Shown in pieces: positions 22,465 through 31,858 of a stretch of 64,000 bases of DNA. Source of the DNA: Nocardia terpenica. GTDB lineage: Bacteria; Actinomycetota; Actinomycetes; Mycobacteriales; Mycobacteriaceae. The stretch covers positions 1,674,001-1,738,000 of the forward strand of contig NZ_JABMCZ010000002.1 of the NCBI RefSeq assembly GCF_013186535.1, in the 5' to 3' direction. Positions within the stretch are counted from its first letter, which is position 1, and each line of letters starts with the position of its first letter. The notes below the pieces were generated by a model. It saw only the letters and a program-made list of their open reading frames with translations, had not been told where the DNA came from and made no database searches. Both the position numbers and the translations under genes were made by a program.

Positions 22465-24840
22465 TCAGATCAGGTCGCTGATGGTCAGCCAGCGCATGAT
22501 CGGCCAGCCGCAGAACACCGGCAGCCAGCAGGTCAGCACGCGGTAGAGCAGCACCGCGGGCACCGCGATGGTGGTCGGCACCCCGAACGCGCCCGACAGG
22601 CCACCGATGAGCGCGGCCTCGACCGCGCCGACGCCGCCGGGCGTGGGCGCCGCCGAGGCGAGCGTGCCACCGATCATGGTCACCACCGTCACCGTCACGA
22701 AGGTGGTGTGGCCCCCGAACGCCTCGGTGCTCGCCCACAGCGCCCCGGCCGCGCCGAGTGTCGTTGTGGCACAACCGAGCACGATCATCGCCAGCCGGGT
22801 CGGGTGGCGCCCCAGGGTGCGCAGCTCGGTCACCACCTCGGCCAGCTGCGGGCGCACCTCGGCCCGCACCCAGTGCCGCACCTTCGGCACGAACATGGCC
22901 GCGCCGAGCAGGCCCAGCAGCGCGCCCGCGACCAGGTACAGCACCGTCGCGCTCGGCACGAAGTGCGACAGATTGGCCGAAACCCCCGCCGCCACACTGA
23001 AGATCACCAGCAGCACCAGGTGCGTGCCGATCTGGACCGCCTGGTTCAGCGCCACCGCCGCGGTCGCGCGCACCGCGCCCAGCCCGCTGCGCTGCAAAAA
23101 TCGCACGCTCAGCGCGAGCCCGCCCACGCCCGCCGGTGTGGTGGTCGCCGCGAAGGTGTTCGCCACCTGCATCAGCACCAGGTGGCGGGGATTGACCGTC
23201 TCGCCCGCGCAGCCCCACAGCGCCATGGCCGCACCGACATACGTCGAGGCGGAGATGAGCAGGCCCAGCAGCGCCCACCACCAGTTGGCGGTGCGCAGTT
23301 CGGTGAAGAACGTCGGCACCTGGCTGATGTAGGGGTAGGCGACGTAGACCAGGCCGATCAGCAGCACCAGCTGGATGAGCTGGTTGCGGGAGAAGCGGGT
23401 GATCCGCGCCGCCTCGATGCGGTCCTCGCCGGTCTGCTGCTGCACCTGCGCGCGCACGGCCTTCATGAGCCCGGGGGCGTCGGGCACCGAATTGCGCAGC
23501 GGCGCGGGCATGGCCGACTTCGTCAGGCGCCGTGAGGCATTCAGCACCGCCTGGGCGTCGAGCACCTCGATCGCGGTGCGCACCGCGGTCTCCGCGCCGA
23601 ACAGGCCCGCCGAGGTCAGCAGCAGCTGCGCCACGTCGGAGGAGAATCGTGCCTGATACGAACCGAATTCGGCCGCCGAGAACCCGCCGAACAGCACCCG
23701 CCCGTCGGCGACGCGGATCTCCTCGGCCCGCAGGTCGCCGTGCGAGATCTGGGCGCGATGCATGTGCTGTAGCGCCCGCCACACCGAGGCCAGCAGCTCC
23801 TGTCCACCGTCGGCCGACAGCGCGGCGCCGCGAGGCACGGTGTGCGCGTACAGCATCCAGCCGCGGTCCAGCGCGGCGACGGTAAGCGGTTTGTTGCTGG
23901 CCAGGCCGAGATCGCCGAGCGCGATGCCCATCAGTGCCCGATGCTCGACCGCGCGCCGCATGGACACGTACGCCGGGGTCCGCTCGCTGCTGCGGAAGGT
24001 GAGCCAGCGGCGCAGCTGCCGCAGCGCGCCCCAGCTGCGCTGATTCTGGCCGTAGAGCTCGATCGTCAGCCGGTGCTCGGGCCCGGTCGAGGCGGCCAGC
24101 AGCAGCGGCCCCGGACCCGCCGGGCGCAGCACCCGCACGTCGGTGACGGTGTAGCCGCGCCCGGCCAGCACCCGCACCGCGGCGGCGAGCGGCACCTCCA
24201 GCGCCGGGGTGCCGACCACGAGCACCAGCACCGCGCCCACCAGCCAGCCCAGCGCCAGCCCGAACATCGCCCGCGACGGCACCACGAGGCTCACGAACAG
24301 GTGCAGCGGCACGAACGCCAGCAGCAGCGCCCACCACCAGCGCCGCCACGACAGCGGCAGCCAGGGGCTGGCCACCGTCAGCACCGCCGCCAGCATGGCG
24401 ATCCAGCGCGGATCGTCGAGGAACTGCGACAGGAACGTGTCGAGCTGCTTCGGTTCGCCCAGATGCCATTTCGGCGCGGAGATCCCGGTGCCGGTGATGG
24501 ACAGCAGCAGCACCGCGATCAGCCCCGCGGTGAGATAACCGGCGAGCAGCTTCCACTGCCAGCGGAAGATCAGCCGGACCAGGATCGCGAACGGCAGCGC
24601 GCAGATGGCGATGCTGTAGAGCAGATACACCAGCGTCGACTGCTCGGGCGTGAGAATGCCGACGATATCGGAGACCGAGCGCTCCAGCGCCTCCCACCGC
24701 GGCCGGGTGATCAGCGAGCCCGCGACCACCAGCGCCACCAGCAGAGCCGACAGCACCACGCGAATGATGTCGCTGGTGCGCCGAATACGCGGTTGCAGCA
24801 GGCTGCCGGAGACGGGGATCTCCCGTCCGTCGACTCGCAT
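22465..24840 (-). CDS. flippase-like (UPF0104/LPG synthase-type) membrane protein with kinase-like domain
   Basis: 791 residues in three parts. Residues about 25-240 hold six or seven membrane segments. Residues about 250-450 are a soluble kinase-like domain with MHRAQISHGDLRAEEIRV. The rest is a second membrane block with the UPF0104 signatures NTFAATTTPAGVGGLA and GGTLASAAPTPGGVGAVEAAL. Similar actinobacterial proteins are annotated as lysylphosphatidylglycerol-synthase-related flippases. The kinase HGD is present, but the usual DFG position reads GGF and the metal-binding Asn is Glu, so phosphotransfer is unlikely. Convergent with the isochorismatase-fold gene, 6 bp apart. Confidence 0.78.
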   Translation of the reverse strand: MRVDGREIPVSGSLLQPRIRRTSDIIRVVLSALLVALVVAGSLITRPRWEALERSVSDIVGILTPEQSTLVYLLYSIAICALPFAILVRLIFRWQWKLLAGYLTAGLIAVLLLSITGTGISAPKWHLGEPKQLDTFLSQFLDDPRWIAMLAAVLTVASPWLPLSWRRWWWALLLAFVPLHLFVSLVVPSRAMFGLALGWLVGAVLVLVVGTPALEVPLAAAVRVLAGRGYTVTDVRVLRPAGPGPLLLAASTGPEHRLTIELYGQNQRSWGALRQLRRWLTFRSSERTPAYVSMRRAVEHRALMGIALGDLGLASNKPLTVAALDRGWMLYAHTVPRGAALSADGGQELLASVWRALQHMHRAQISHGDLRAEEIRVADGRVLFGGFSAAEFGSYQARFSSDVAQLLLTSAGLFGAETAVRTAIEVLDAQAVLNASRRLTKSAMPAPLRNSVPDAPGLMKAVRAQVQQQTGEDRIEAARITRFSRNQLIQLVLLIGLVYVAYPYISQVPTFFTELRTANWWWALLGLLISASTYVGAAMALWGCAGETVNPRHLVLMQVANTFAATTTPAGVGGLALSVRFLQRSGLGAVRATAAVALNQAVQIGTHLVLLVIFSVAAGVSANLSHFVPSATVLYLVAGALLGLLGAAMFVPKVRHWVRAEVRPQLAEVVTELRTLGRHPTRLAMIVLGCATTTLGAAGALWASTEAFGGHTTFVTVTVVTMIGGTLASAAPTPGGVGAVEAALIGGLSGAFGVPTTIAVPAVLLYRVLTCWLPVFCGWPIMRWLTISDLI

Positions 24841-25061
24841 GTCGTATCGGAACTTTCGGATCGAGGGAGCGGCGTCGGTCCCAGGGTCGGCTCGGGTGTG
24901 AGTATGCAGGAGGCGTTCGGTGTGCCGGAGATCAACACGCCGCGCTACCGGCCGGGCAACGATACCGGGCGCCGCATGCCGGTCGTCGCACTCGGCCCAT
25001 ACGCCCCCTCATCCGATGAATTCGCCGACGGTGCCCGCCCCTGCCGTGCAACGATCACGTG

Positions 25062-25688
25062 ATGATGAGGGATGTGCGCATCTGCTTCGTAGGGGATTCG
25101 CTGGTGGCCGGTCTGGGCGATCGTCGGTGCCTGGGCTGGGCGGGACGACTGGCGGTGCGGGCGATCGGGGCGGGCCTACCGGTGACCTACTACAACCTAG
25201 GCGTGCGGCGCCAGACCTCGACCGAGATCGCGCGGCGCTGGTTCTCCGAGTGCGAGAGCCGGTTCCCGGCCGGGGTCGACGCCCGGGTGGTGCTGTCCTT
25301 CGGCGTAAACGACACCCTGCTCGAGGACGGCCGGACCCGGGTCGCGTCCGAGGACTCCGCCGCGAACCTGTCCGCGATCCTGAGTGGCGCACGCGAACGT
25401 GGTTGGCCCACACTGGTTGTCGCGCCGCCGCCGGTCAACGACGACGAACACAATGCCCGCACCGAGAAATTGGCCGTCCGGTTCGCGGAAGTCTGTGAGG
25501 CCGAGGAGGTTCCGTACGTGCGGGTGCATCGGCCGTTGCGGGACAACGCGATCTGGATGAGCGAGGTCGCCGCCGGGGACGGCTACCACCCGAGCGCGGC
25601 GGGCTACGACGAACTCGCGGCACTCATCGCCTCGCACTGGTTGCAGTGGCTGACCGAGCCCGGCTCCGGACTGCCCGACGTCCGCTGA
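25062..25688 (+). CDS. SGNH/GDSL-type hydrolase
   Basis: 208 residues with the four SGNH blocks in order: CFVGDSLVAG (Ser13 nucleophile), NLGVRR (Gly), FGVNDT (Asn) and DGYHPSAAGY (Asp and His). This fold covers esterases, lipases and deacetylases. There is no signal peptide, so it is an intracellular enzyme. The start is ambiguous among GTG 25059 and ATGs at 25062 and 25065. It precedes the LysR gene by 18 bp in the same direction and may be co-transcribed or regulated with it. Confidence 0.9.
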   Translation: MMRDVRICFVGDSLVAGLGDRRCLGWAGRLAVRAIGAGLPVTYYNLGVRRQTSTEIARRWFSECESRFPAGVDARVVLSFGVNDTLLEDGRTRVASEDSAANLSAILSGARERGWPTLVVAPPPVNDDEHNARTEKLAVRFAEVCEAEEVPYVRVHRPLRDNAIWMSEVAAGDGYHPSAAGYDELAALIASHWLQWLTEPGSGLPDVR

Positions 25689-25706
25689 GCTCCATAACCT
25701 GATGGC

Positions 25707-26624
25707 ATGGATATCGACACGCGGCTGTTGCGGTACTTCGTTGCGGTGGTCGAGGAGGGGCATCTGACGCGGGCGGCGCAGCGGCTGTATGTGTCGCAGC
25801 CCGCGCTGACCAAGCAGATCCGGCAGCTGGAGACCCGGCTCGAGGTCCGGCTGTTCGAGCGGTCGCACACCGGCATGGCGGCGACCGAGGCGGGGCGGGT
25901 GCTGGCCGAGCGGGTGCCGTCGCTGCTGGCGGAGTGGGATGCGATGCTGCGGGCCGCCAAGGATGCCGCCGCGCGGGCCGAGCGGGTGCTGCGGGTCGGG
26001 TTCGTCGCCAGCGCCGCCAACGAGTACACCCCGGACATCGTCGCGGCCTTCCGGGCCGAGCATCCGGACTGGCGGGTCGATATGCGGCAGTTCGGCTGGA
26101 CCGATCCGACCGCCGGATTGGGCGACGGCGCGGTCGATCTGGCGCTGGTGCGGGTGCCGTTCCCCGGGCAGGAGGCGTTTCGGCGCCGGGAGTTGGTGAC
26201 CGAGCCGCGCTGGGTCGCGCTGCCCGCGGACCATCGGCTGGCCGCGCGCGCCGAGATCGCCTTCGAGGAGCTGTGGCCGGAACCGTTCGTGGCGGCGCCC
26301 GCGGACAACGGCGCCTGGCGCGACTTCTGGACCGGCGCCGACCAGCGGCCGCGGGACACGGTCGTCGTCGGCGCGGTCGCCCGCAATACCGACGAGTGGC
26401 TGACCGCCATCGGCAACGGTTTCGGCATCGGTTTCGCGCCCGAGTCGTCGGCGCGGTACTACGCCCGGCCCGGCGTCGTGTTCCGGCCGGTGAGCGGTAT
26501 CGGGCCGAGCGTGGTGGCGGTCGCCTGGCCCGCCGCGTCGGACGCGAATCCGCGGGTGCGCAGCTTTGTCCGGTGCTGCGTGGACCGAACCGCGCTGCGC
26601 GGTGCCCGCGATCGGCGGGATTAG
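25707..26624 (+). CDS. LysR family transcriptional regulator
   Basis: 305 residues. The N-terminal winged helix is typical (LLRYFVAVVEEGHLTRAAQRLYVSQPALTKQIRQLE). The C-terminal type 2 periplasmic-binding fold (about 90-295) would bind a small-molecule co-inducer. It lies downstream of the SGNH hydrolase gene in the same direction and 9 bp before a methyltransferase. A TAACCT hexamer six bases before the ATG suggests leaderless transcription from its own promoter. Targets unknown. Confidence 0.92.
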   Translation: MDIDTRLLRYFVAVVEEGHLTRAAQRLYVSQPALTKQIRQLETRLEVRLFERSHTGMAATEAGRVLAERVPSLLAEWDAMLRAAKDAAARAERVLRVGFVASAANEYTPDIVAAFRAEHPDWRVDMRQFGWTDPTAGLGDGAVDLALVRVPFPGQEAFRRRELVTEPRWVALPADHRLAARAEIAFEELWPEPFVAAPADNGAWRDFWTGADQRPRDTVVVGAVARNTDEWLTAIGNGFGIGFAPESSARYYARPGVVFRPVSGIGPSVVAVAWPAASDANPRVRSFVRCCVDRTALRGARDRRD

Positions 26625-26633
26625 CATGGCCGG

Positions 26634-27413
26634 GTGGGGAATCCGAATCGTTGGTACGAGGCCGATACCGAGGCCCGCCTGGCGCGCGCCCAGTCGTTCG
26701 GGCCCGAGGCGGCCTCCTACGACGAGCACCGGCCCGACTATCCGCTCGCGGGCATCCGCTGGGCCCTCGAGCCGCTGCGCGCAAACCCGGCGCCCGCGGT
26801 GCTCGATCTCGCCGCGGGCACCGGCAAACTGACCTCCGGGCTGCTCGCGGTCGGCGCCGACGTCACCGCGGTCGAGCCCGACCCGGCCATGCGCGCCGAA
26901 TTCGCCCGCCACCATCCCGAGGTCGCGGCGCTGTCGGGGAGCGCGGAAGCCGTTCCGCTGCCGGACGATTCGGTCGATGCCGTGCTGGTCGGGCAGGCGC
27001 TGCACTGGTTCGACCGCGCGCGGGCCTACCCGGAGATCGCGCGCGTGCTGCGGCCGGGCGGGGTGCTGGCGGCGCTGTGGAACACCCACGACGCGGGCGT
27101 GGACTGGGTCGTCGAACTGAATCGGGTCGCCCGCCTCGTCGAGCCGGAACCGGCCACCGACGATCGCCCCGCGCCGACGCATCCGCTGTTCCCCGCGTTC
27201 GAACGCGCCTACTTCCCGCACACGCAGCGGCGCACCGCCGAATCCCTCACCGCCACCCTCGGAACCCACTCGCACACGCTGGTCGTCACGCCGGAGCAGC
27301 GGGCCGAACTGCTCGGCGACATACTGGCTTATCTGCGCGGCCGCCCGGAGACCGCGCACGGGGAGTTCGATTTCCCCCTGCGGACCTTGGTGATTCGCGC
27401 CATCGCCCGCTGA
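26634..27413 (+). CDS. class I SAM-dependent methyltransferase
   Basis: 259 residues. Motif I is VLDLAAGTGKLT, followed by the acidic TAVEPDPAM, then LPLPDDSVDAVLVGQALHWF and VLRPGGVLAALWNT, matching the UbiE/Methyltransf_11 group. Starts at GTG 26634; TAGCAT sits six bases upstream, consistent with leaderless expression. Substrate not predictable. Convergent with the CrtI-like oxidase gene. Confidence 0.88.
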   Translation: MGNPNRWYEADTEARLARAQSFGPEAASYDEHRPDYPLAGIRWALEPLRANPAPAVLDLAAGTGKLTSGLLAVGADVTAVEPDPAMRAEFARHHPEVAALSGSAEAVPLPDDSVDAVLVGQALHWFDRARAYPEIARVLRPGGVLAALWNTHDAGVDWVVELNRVARLVEPEPATDDRPAPTHPLFPAFERAYFPHTQRRTAESLTATLGTHSHTLVVTPEQRAELLGDILAYLRGRPETAHGEFDFPLRTLVIRAIAR

Positions 27414-27425
27414 ACCCGTTGCGGC

Positions 27426-28955
27426 TCAGTGGGTCTCGAGGACGGCCATCGCGGCATTGTGCCCGCCGAGGCCGCTCACGCCGCCGCCGCGGACCGCGCC
27501 CGCCCCGCACAGGAAAACGTTCGGCTGGCCGGTGCGCACGCCCCAGCGCGCGGCCGGGGCCGGATCGTCGTCGGTGCGGAACGGGAAGGCCAGGTCGCGG
27601 TGGAAGATGTGCCCGCCGGGCAGGCCGAGTTCGGCCTCGAGCTCGGGCGGGGTCTTGGCCTCCAGGCACGGGCGGCCGTCGGCGTCGGTGGCCAGGCAGT
27701 CCCGGATCGGTTCGGCCAGCACCGCATCCAGTTGCGCGAGGGTGGCGTCGACCAGTCGGCGCTTCGCGTCGGGATCGGTGAAAAGGCGTGCGGGAGTGTG
27801 TAATCCGAACAGGGTCAGGGTGTGCATGCCGCGGCCCGCGAGGTCCGGGCCGAGGATGGACGGATCGGTGAGGGTGTGGCAGTAGATCTCGGCGGGCGGC
27901 CGGGTCGGCAGGCGTCCGGCGGCGGCCTCGCGGTAGGCGTGCTCGAGCTGGGCGTAGCCCTCGGCGATGTGGAAGGTACCGGCGAAGGCGTCGCGCGGGT
28001 CGACCGGGTCGCGCAGCCGCGGCAGCCGATGCAGCAGCATGTTCAGCTTCAGTTGCGCGCCTTCGGGTTTCGGGTCGGCGGGCGTGCCGAGCAGGCGGGC
28101 GAGCTGGTCGGGCGCGGCATTGACCAGCACGTGCCGGGCGCCGACCGCGCCCCCGTCGAAGCGGACCTCGGCGGTGGCGCCGTCGGTGTCGATGCCGGTG
28201 ACCGCGCGGCCGGTCATCAGTTCCGCCCCGGCCGCGCGGGCCGCGTCCGCCAGCGCGTCGGTGAGCGCGCCCATGCCGCCGATCGGCACGTCCCAGTCGC
28301 CGGTGCCGCCGCCGACGACGTGATAGAGGAAGCAGCGGTTCTGGCGCAGCGCCGGATCGTGGGCGTGGGTGAAGGTGCCGATCAGCGCGTCGGTGAGGAC
28401 CACGCCGCGCACCGTGTCGTCGGCGAAGGTGGCCTCGATCGTCTCGCCCAGCGGCCGTTCGAAGATCGCCTCCCAGGCGGCGGAGTCGTCGACCAGGCGC
28501 TCGAGTTCGGCGCGCGTCGGCAGCGGTTCGGTGAGGGTCGGGAAGACGCGCCGCGCCAGGCGCCCGGTCATATCGTAGAACCGTTGCCAGGCAAGGAAAT
28601 CCGAGTCGCCGCCGGTGAGTCGGGCGAAGCTCGCCCGGGTGCGCCCGGTGTCGCCGGTGTCCACCAGCAGCCCGTGATCCCCGACCGGGGTATACGACGA
28701 GATGCGCCGCCGCCGGGTCTCGAAGCGCAGGCCCAGATCGCGCACCAGCCGCCGCGGCAGCAGGCTCACCAGATACGAGTACCGCGACAGCCGCGCATCC
28801 AGCCCCGCGAACACCCGCTCCGACACCGCCGCGCCGCCGACGTGCGGCAGCCGCTCCAGCACCAGCACCGAACGCCCGGCCCGCGCCAGATAGGCGGCGG
28901 CCACCAGTCCGTTGTGGCCGCCACCGACGACGACCACGTCATAGGAGGAACGCAT
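27426..28955 (-). CDS. phytoene-desaturase-like FAD oxidoreductase
   Basis: 509 residues with an N-terminal dinucleotide-binding motif (DVVVVGGGHNGLVAAAYLA) and a C-terminal FAD motif (FLCGAGAVRGGGVSGLGGHNAA). This is the CrtI/PYROXD2-like family of NAD(P)/FAD oxidoreductases. No carotenoid genes are nearby, so a carotenoid role is not supported; family members outside carotenoid clusters are mostly uncharacterised. Ends just past the convergent methyltransferase; the next gene upstream on the same strand is another methyltransferase. Confidence 0.87.
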   Translation of the reverse strand: MRSSYDVVVVGGGHNGLVAAAYLARAGRSVLVLERLPHVGGAAVSERVFAGLDARLSRYSYLVSLLPRRLVRDLGLRFETRRRRISSYTPVGDHGLLVDTGDTGRTRASFARLTGGDSDFLAWQRFYDMTGRLARRVFPTLTEPLPTRAELERLVDDSAAWEAIFERPLGETIEATFADDTVRGVVLTDALIGTFTHAHDPALRQNRCFLYHVVGGGTGDWDVPIGGMGALTDALADAARAAGAELMTGRAVTGIDTDGATAEVRFDGGAVGARHVLVNAAPDQLARLLGTPADPKPEGAQLKLNMLLHRLPRLRDPVDPRDAFAGTFHIAEGYAQLEHAYREAAAGRLPTRPPAEIYCHTLTDPSILGPDLAGRGMHTLTLFGLHTPARLFTDPDAKRRLVDATLAQLDAVLAEPIRDCLATDADGRPCLEAKTPPELEAELGLPGGHIFHRDLAFPFRTDDDPAPAARWGVRTGQPNVFLCGAGAVRGGGVSGLGGHNAAMAVLETH

Positions 28956-28991
28956 CCGCCCTGGATATCAGAAAATCCGGGCGGCGTGGGG

Positions 28992-29636
28992 CTATGCCGC
29001 CGATCTGGTCGCCAGCAGACAGCCGTGCTGCGTGCGCTCGGTCTCGTCCGGTTCGCGCAGCATGCGCGCATGAGTGCGGAACCCGGCGGCGTCCAGCAAT
29101 TCCTCCATGCCGCGCAGCGACCAGCGGTAGGCCGTGGCCACCTTGTGGTCGTAGGGCTGGATGTCGTGGGATTCGTCGGCCGCCTGGAATCCGAGCAGCA
29201 GCGGTCCGCCGTCGGCGAGCACCCGGCCGAATTCGCCCAGAATGCCCGGCACCCGCTCCGGCGGGGTGTGAATGAGGCTGTACCAGGCCAGGATTCCGCC
29301 CAGCTCGCCGTCGGCGAGCGGCAGCCGCTCCATCGAGCCCTCCTCGAAGCGCAGCGCCGGATGCGCGGCGCGGGCCAGGCGGATCATCTCCGGCGACAGG
29401 TCCATGCCGAAGGCGTCGAGCCCCAGGGCGGCCAGGTGCGGCGTGATCCGGCCGGGGCCGCATCCGAGGTCGCCGACCAGCCCGTTGCCCGCGTCGCGCA
29501 CCCGCTCGGCGAACACCGCCAGCATGGCTCGGTCGTACGGATTGTCGTCGAGCGCGTTCTCGAACATCGCGGCATACAGCTCGGCCACGCCGTCGTAGGC
29601 ATCCCGCGTGTGCCGCAGGTCTTCCGGTTCCGTCAC
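28992..29636 (-). CDS. class I SAM-dependent methyltransferase
   Basis: 214 residues. Motif I is GDLGCGPGRIT, then FGMDLSPEMI, EEGSMERLPL and GILAWYSLIHTP. The N-terminus DTRDAYD-like segment (LRHTRDAYDGVAELYA) is standard for a family of small actinobacterial methyltransferases. GTG 29636 was chosen as the start; an ATG ten codons upstream is possible but its ribosome site would be too close. Divergent from the NUDIX gene with about 60 bp between. Confidence 0.85.
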   Translation of the reverse strand: MTEPEDLRHTRDAYDGVAELYAAMFENALDDNPYDRAMLAVFAERVRDAGNGLVGDLGCGPGRITPHLAALGLDAFGMDLSPEMIRLARAAHPALRFEEGSMERLPLADGELGGILAWYSLIHTPPERVPGILGEFGRVLADGGPLLLGFQAADESHDIQPYDHKVATAYRWSLRGMEELLDAAGFRTHARMLREPDETERTQHGCLLATRSAA

Positions 29637-29698
29637 GGCCCGAAGTCTAGGGATCGGCCCCGACATTCCCTCGCGATCATGGGGCAGAATCGGCGGGT

Positions 29699-30232
29699 AT
29701 GGAGACGCTCGGGTCGCGCTCGGTGTACAGCAATCGGTGGATGGAACTGCGCGAGGACACCATTCGCCGCATGGACGGGTCGACCGGCATCTACAGCGTG
29801 GTGCGCCGCCCGGACTTCGTCATGGTCGTTCCGATGGACGGTGACCGGCTGCACCTGGTCGAGCAGTTCCGCTATCCGCTGGGCGAGCGCGGCTGGGAGT
29901 TCCCGGCGGGCACCCTGCCCGGCCTGGTGAACGGCGATCCGGTCGACCTGGCCCACCGCGAGCTGCGCGAGGAAACCGGCCTGCGCGCCACCACATTGAC
30001 CCGTCTCGGCGTGCTCGCCCCCGCGCCCGGCACCATCGACCAGCGCGGCAGCGTCTACCTCGCCACCGGCCTCACCCAGGGCGAACCCGAGCGCGAACCC
30101 GAAGAGCAGGACATGCATTCGGCCTGGTTCGACCGTGCCGAGGTGGAGGACATGATCCGCGGCGGCGCGATCACCTGCGCCGAGACCGTCGGCTCCTACA
30201 CCCTGCTGCTCCTGCACGAACGCGCCGCATAG
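29699..30232 (+). CDS. NUDIX hydrolase, ADP-ribose pyrophosphatase-like
   Basis: 177 residues. The NUDIX box runs from GTLPG to AHRELREETGL, with the REXXEE core intact (RELREE) for metal binding. The preceding WEFPAG and the overall length resemble ADP-ribose pyrophosphatases (NudF-like), which hydrolyse nucleoside diphosphate derivatives. Single gene followed after 64 bp by a lipoprotein peptidase in the same direction. Confidence 0.88.
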   Translation: METLGSRSVYSNRWMELREDTIRRMDGSTGIYSVVRRPDFVMVVPMDGDRLHLVEQFRYPLGERGWEFPAGTLPGLVNGDPVDLAHRELREETGLRATTLTRLGVLAPAPGTIDQRGSVYLATGLTQGEPEREPEEQDMHSAWFDRAEVEDMIRGGAITCAETVGSYTLLLLHERAA

Positions 30233-30296
30233 GGGTACCGGCGGGCGGGTCGTTGTCCGGATACTTCCACTGGAGAGATTTCCGGAAGGAATCCGC

Positions 30297-31769
30297 ATGC
30301 GCAGCAGCAGGATACGATCCTCGGTGCTCATCCTGGCGGCAACGGTGCTGGTCGGCTGGATCACGGGATGCGCGAACCGGTCTCCGGCCCGGGCCTGGTG
30401 CCCGGCGGTGCCGGGACATCGGGTGGAATGCGGCATCGTGACGCGGCCCCTGGTCGCGAACCGGCCCGATCTGGGCACGACCGACGTGGGTTACGCGGTG
30501 GTGCGGCACGGTCGCCCCGGAGCCGCCGCGGGCACCATCGTGCCCAATCCGGGCGGGCCGGGCGTGCCGGTCATCGCCAATTCCGACGACGCGGTGCAGC
30601 GGGTGGCGGGTCTGCTCGACGAGTACGACCTGGTGCTGATCGACCCGCGCGGCACCGGCGTGTCCGACGCGGTGAACTGCGGCGTGTCCACCGTCGACTA
30701 CAACCTCGGCTCCCGCGAGGAGCAGCGCGAGATGGTCGGGACCTGCGCCGACAAGCTGGGCCCGCGGGCGGCGGGATACACCTCGGCCGCGACCGCCGAC
30801 GATTTCGACGCGATCCGCGCCCGGCTCGGGGTGGACAAGCTGGTGCTGTACGGCAGCTCCTACGGCACCTACCTGATGCCCGTCTTCGCCCGGCGCCATC
30901 CGGACCGGGTGCGGTCGATCGTGCTGGCGGGCGCCTACCCGCTCGACTTCGACCTGCTGCAGCGGCCCAATGCCGAGGCGGTATCGCTTGCCCTGCAACG
31001 GATCTGCGATCGCAGCCACGCCTGTGACGGCAACACCGCGGTGGCCGACCTGCACGCGGTGGCCACCCGGCTGCGCACCCGGCCGATCCCCGTGGCGCAT
31101 CCGCGACCGGTGCTGCTCACCGAGGGTGAACTCGCCAACCTGGTCTTCGAGACCGCCACCAGCGATGTGAGCGCCGACCCGAACGCGCTCGTCCCGCTGG
31201 GCACGCTCCCGGCGGCGCTGCACGAGTCGGTGCGCGGCGACGACGGCCCGCTGCGGGCCTTCGCCGAGACCGGACTGTCCGAGCCCGACGACGAGAACAT
31301 CGACCTGTACATCGCGGTGGTGTGCAACGACTATCCGACGCTGTGGCAACCGAATGCCACTGTGCCGCAACGGGAACAGCAGTACGCCCGGGCGGTGGCG
31401 GGAATCGATCTGGGCCCGTTCAGCGCCGAGGGTTTCGACGCCGGTCAGCGCGACGGCGGCGACGCCTGCATCCGCTGGCCCGCCGCGACGCACGTCCAGG
31501 CCACCGGCGACGCCCTGCCCGACGTCCCCGTGCTGGCCCTGACCGGCGACCTGGACGCCGTCACCCCCGAGGCCAACGGCAGGCTGGCCGCCGCCCGCTT
31601 CCCGCACGCCACCTTCGTCACCGTCCCCAACACCGGCCACACCCCCGGCGTGGAACCCACGGGCTGCGTGACGGGCATAGTCGCCCGGTTCATTCGAACC
31701 GGCAACCCCGAACCGACCTCCTGCGTGGCGGACCTGCCGCCGATCAAGGTCACGCCGGTGACGAACTGA
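30297..31769 (+). CDS. secreted lipoprotein peptidase, tripeptidyl aminopeptidase-like
   Basis: 490 residues. Signal peptide with a lipobox-like ITGC at the end of the hydrophobic segment (Cys about 26), so probably anchored on the outer face of the membrane. The alpha/beta hydrolase core has NPGGPG (oxyanion), GSSYGTYL (nucleophile Ser), TGDLDAVTP (Asp) and NTGHTPG (His). The late TAP-like C-terminal domain ending with conserved cysteines is typical of Streptomyces/mycobacterial tripeptidyl aminopeptidases. ATG 30297 has GGAAGGA upstream. Confidence 0.88.
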   Translation: MRSSRIRSSVLILAATVLVGWITGCANRSPARAWCPAVPGHRVECGIVTRPLVANRPDLGTTDVGYAVVRHGRPGAAAGTIVPNPGGPGVPVIANSDDAVQRVAGLLDEYDLVLIDPRGTGVSDAVNCGVSTVDYNLGSREEQREMVGTCADKLGPRAAGYTSAATADDFDAIRARLGVDKLVLYGSSYGTYLMPVFARRHPDRVRSIVLAGAYPLDFDLLQRPNAEAVSLALQRICDRSHACDGNTAVADLHAVATRLRTRPIPVAHPRPVLLTEGELANLVFETATSDVSADPNALVPLGTLPAALHESVRGDDGPLRAFAETGLSEPDDENIDLYIAVVCNDYPTLWQPNATVPQREQQYARAVAGIDLGPFSAEGFDAGQRDGGDACIRWPAATHVQATGDALPDVPVLALTGDLDAVTPEANGRLAAARFPHATFVTVPNTGHTPGVEPTGCVTGIVARFIRTGNPEPTSCVADLPPIKVTPVTN

Positions 31770-31783
31770 GCCGGACCACTGCT

Positions 31784-31799
31784 TGTATATACGTATACA
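31784..31799. promoter_or_regulatory. candidate operator, TGTATA-N4-TATACA
   Basis: TGTATATACGTATACA contains perfect six-base inverted arms and is strikingly AT-rich in this GC-rich DNA. It lies 15 bp after the peptidase stop and 60 bp before the P450 start, where a TetR-type repressor would act. No regulator gene is adjacent. Confidence 0.5.
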
Positions 31800-31858
31800 T
31801 CTACTTACAGTGGGACTGTCGCTGTTTCGAGCCGTTCTACCGCGAGATCGGGATTGTC

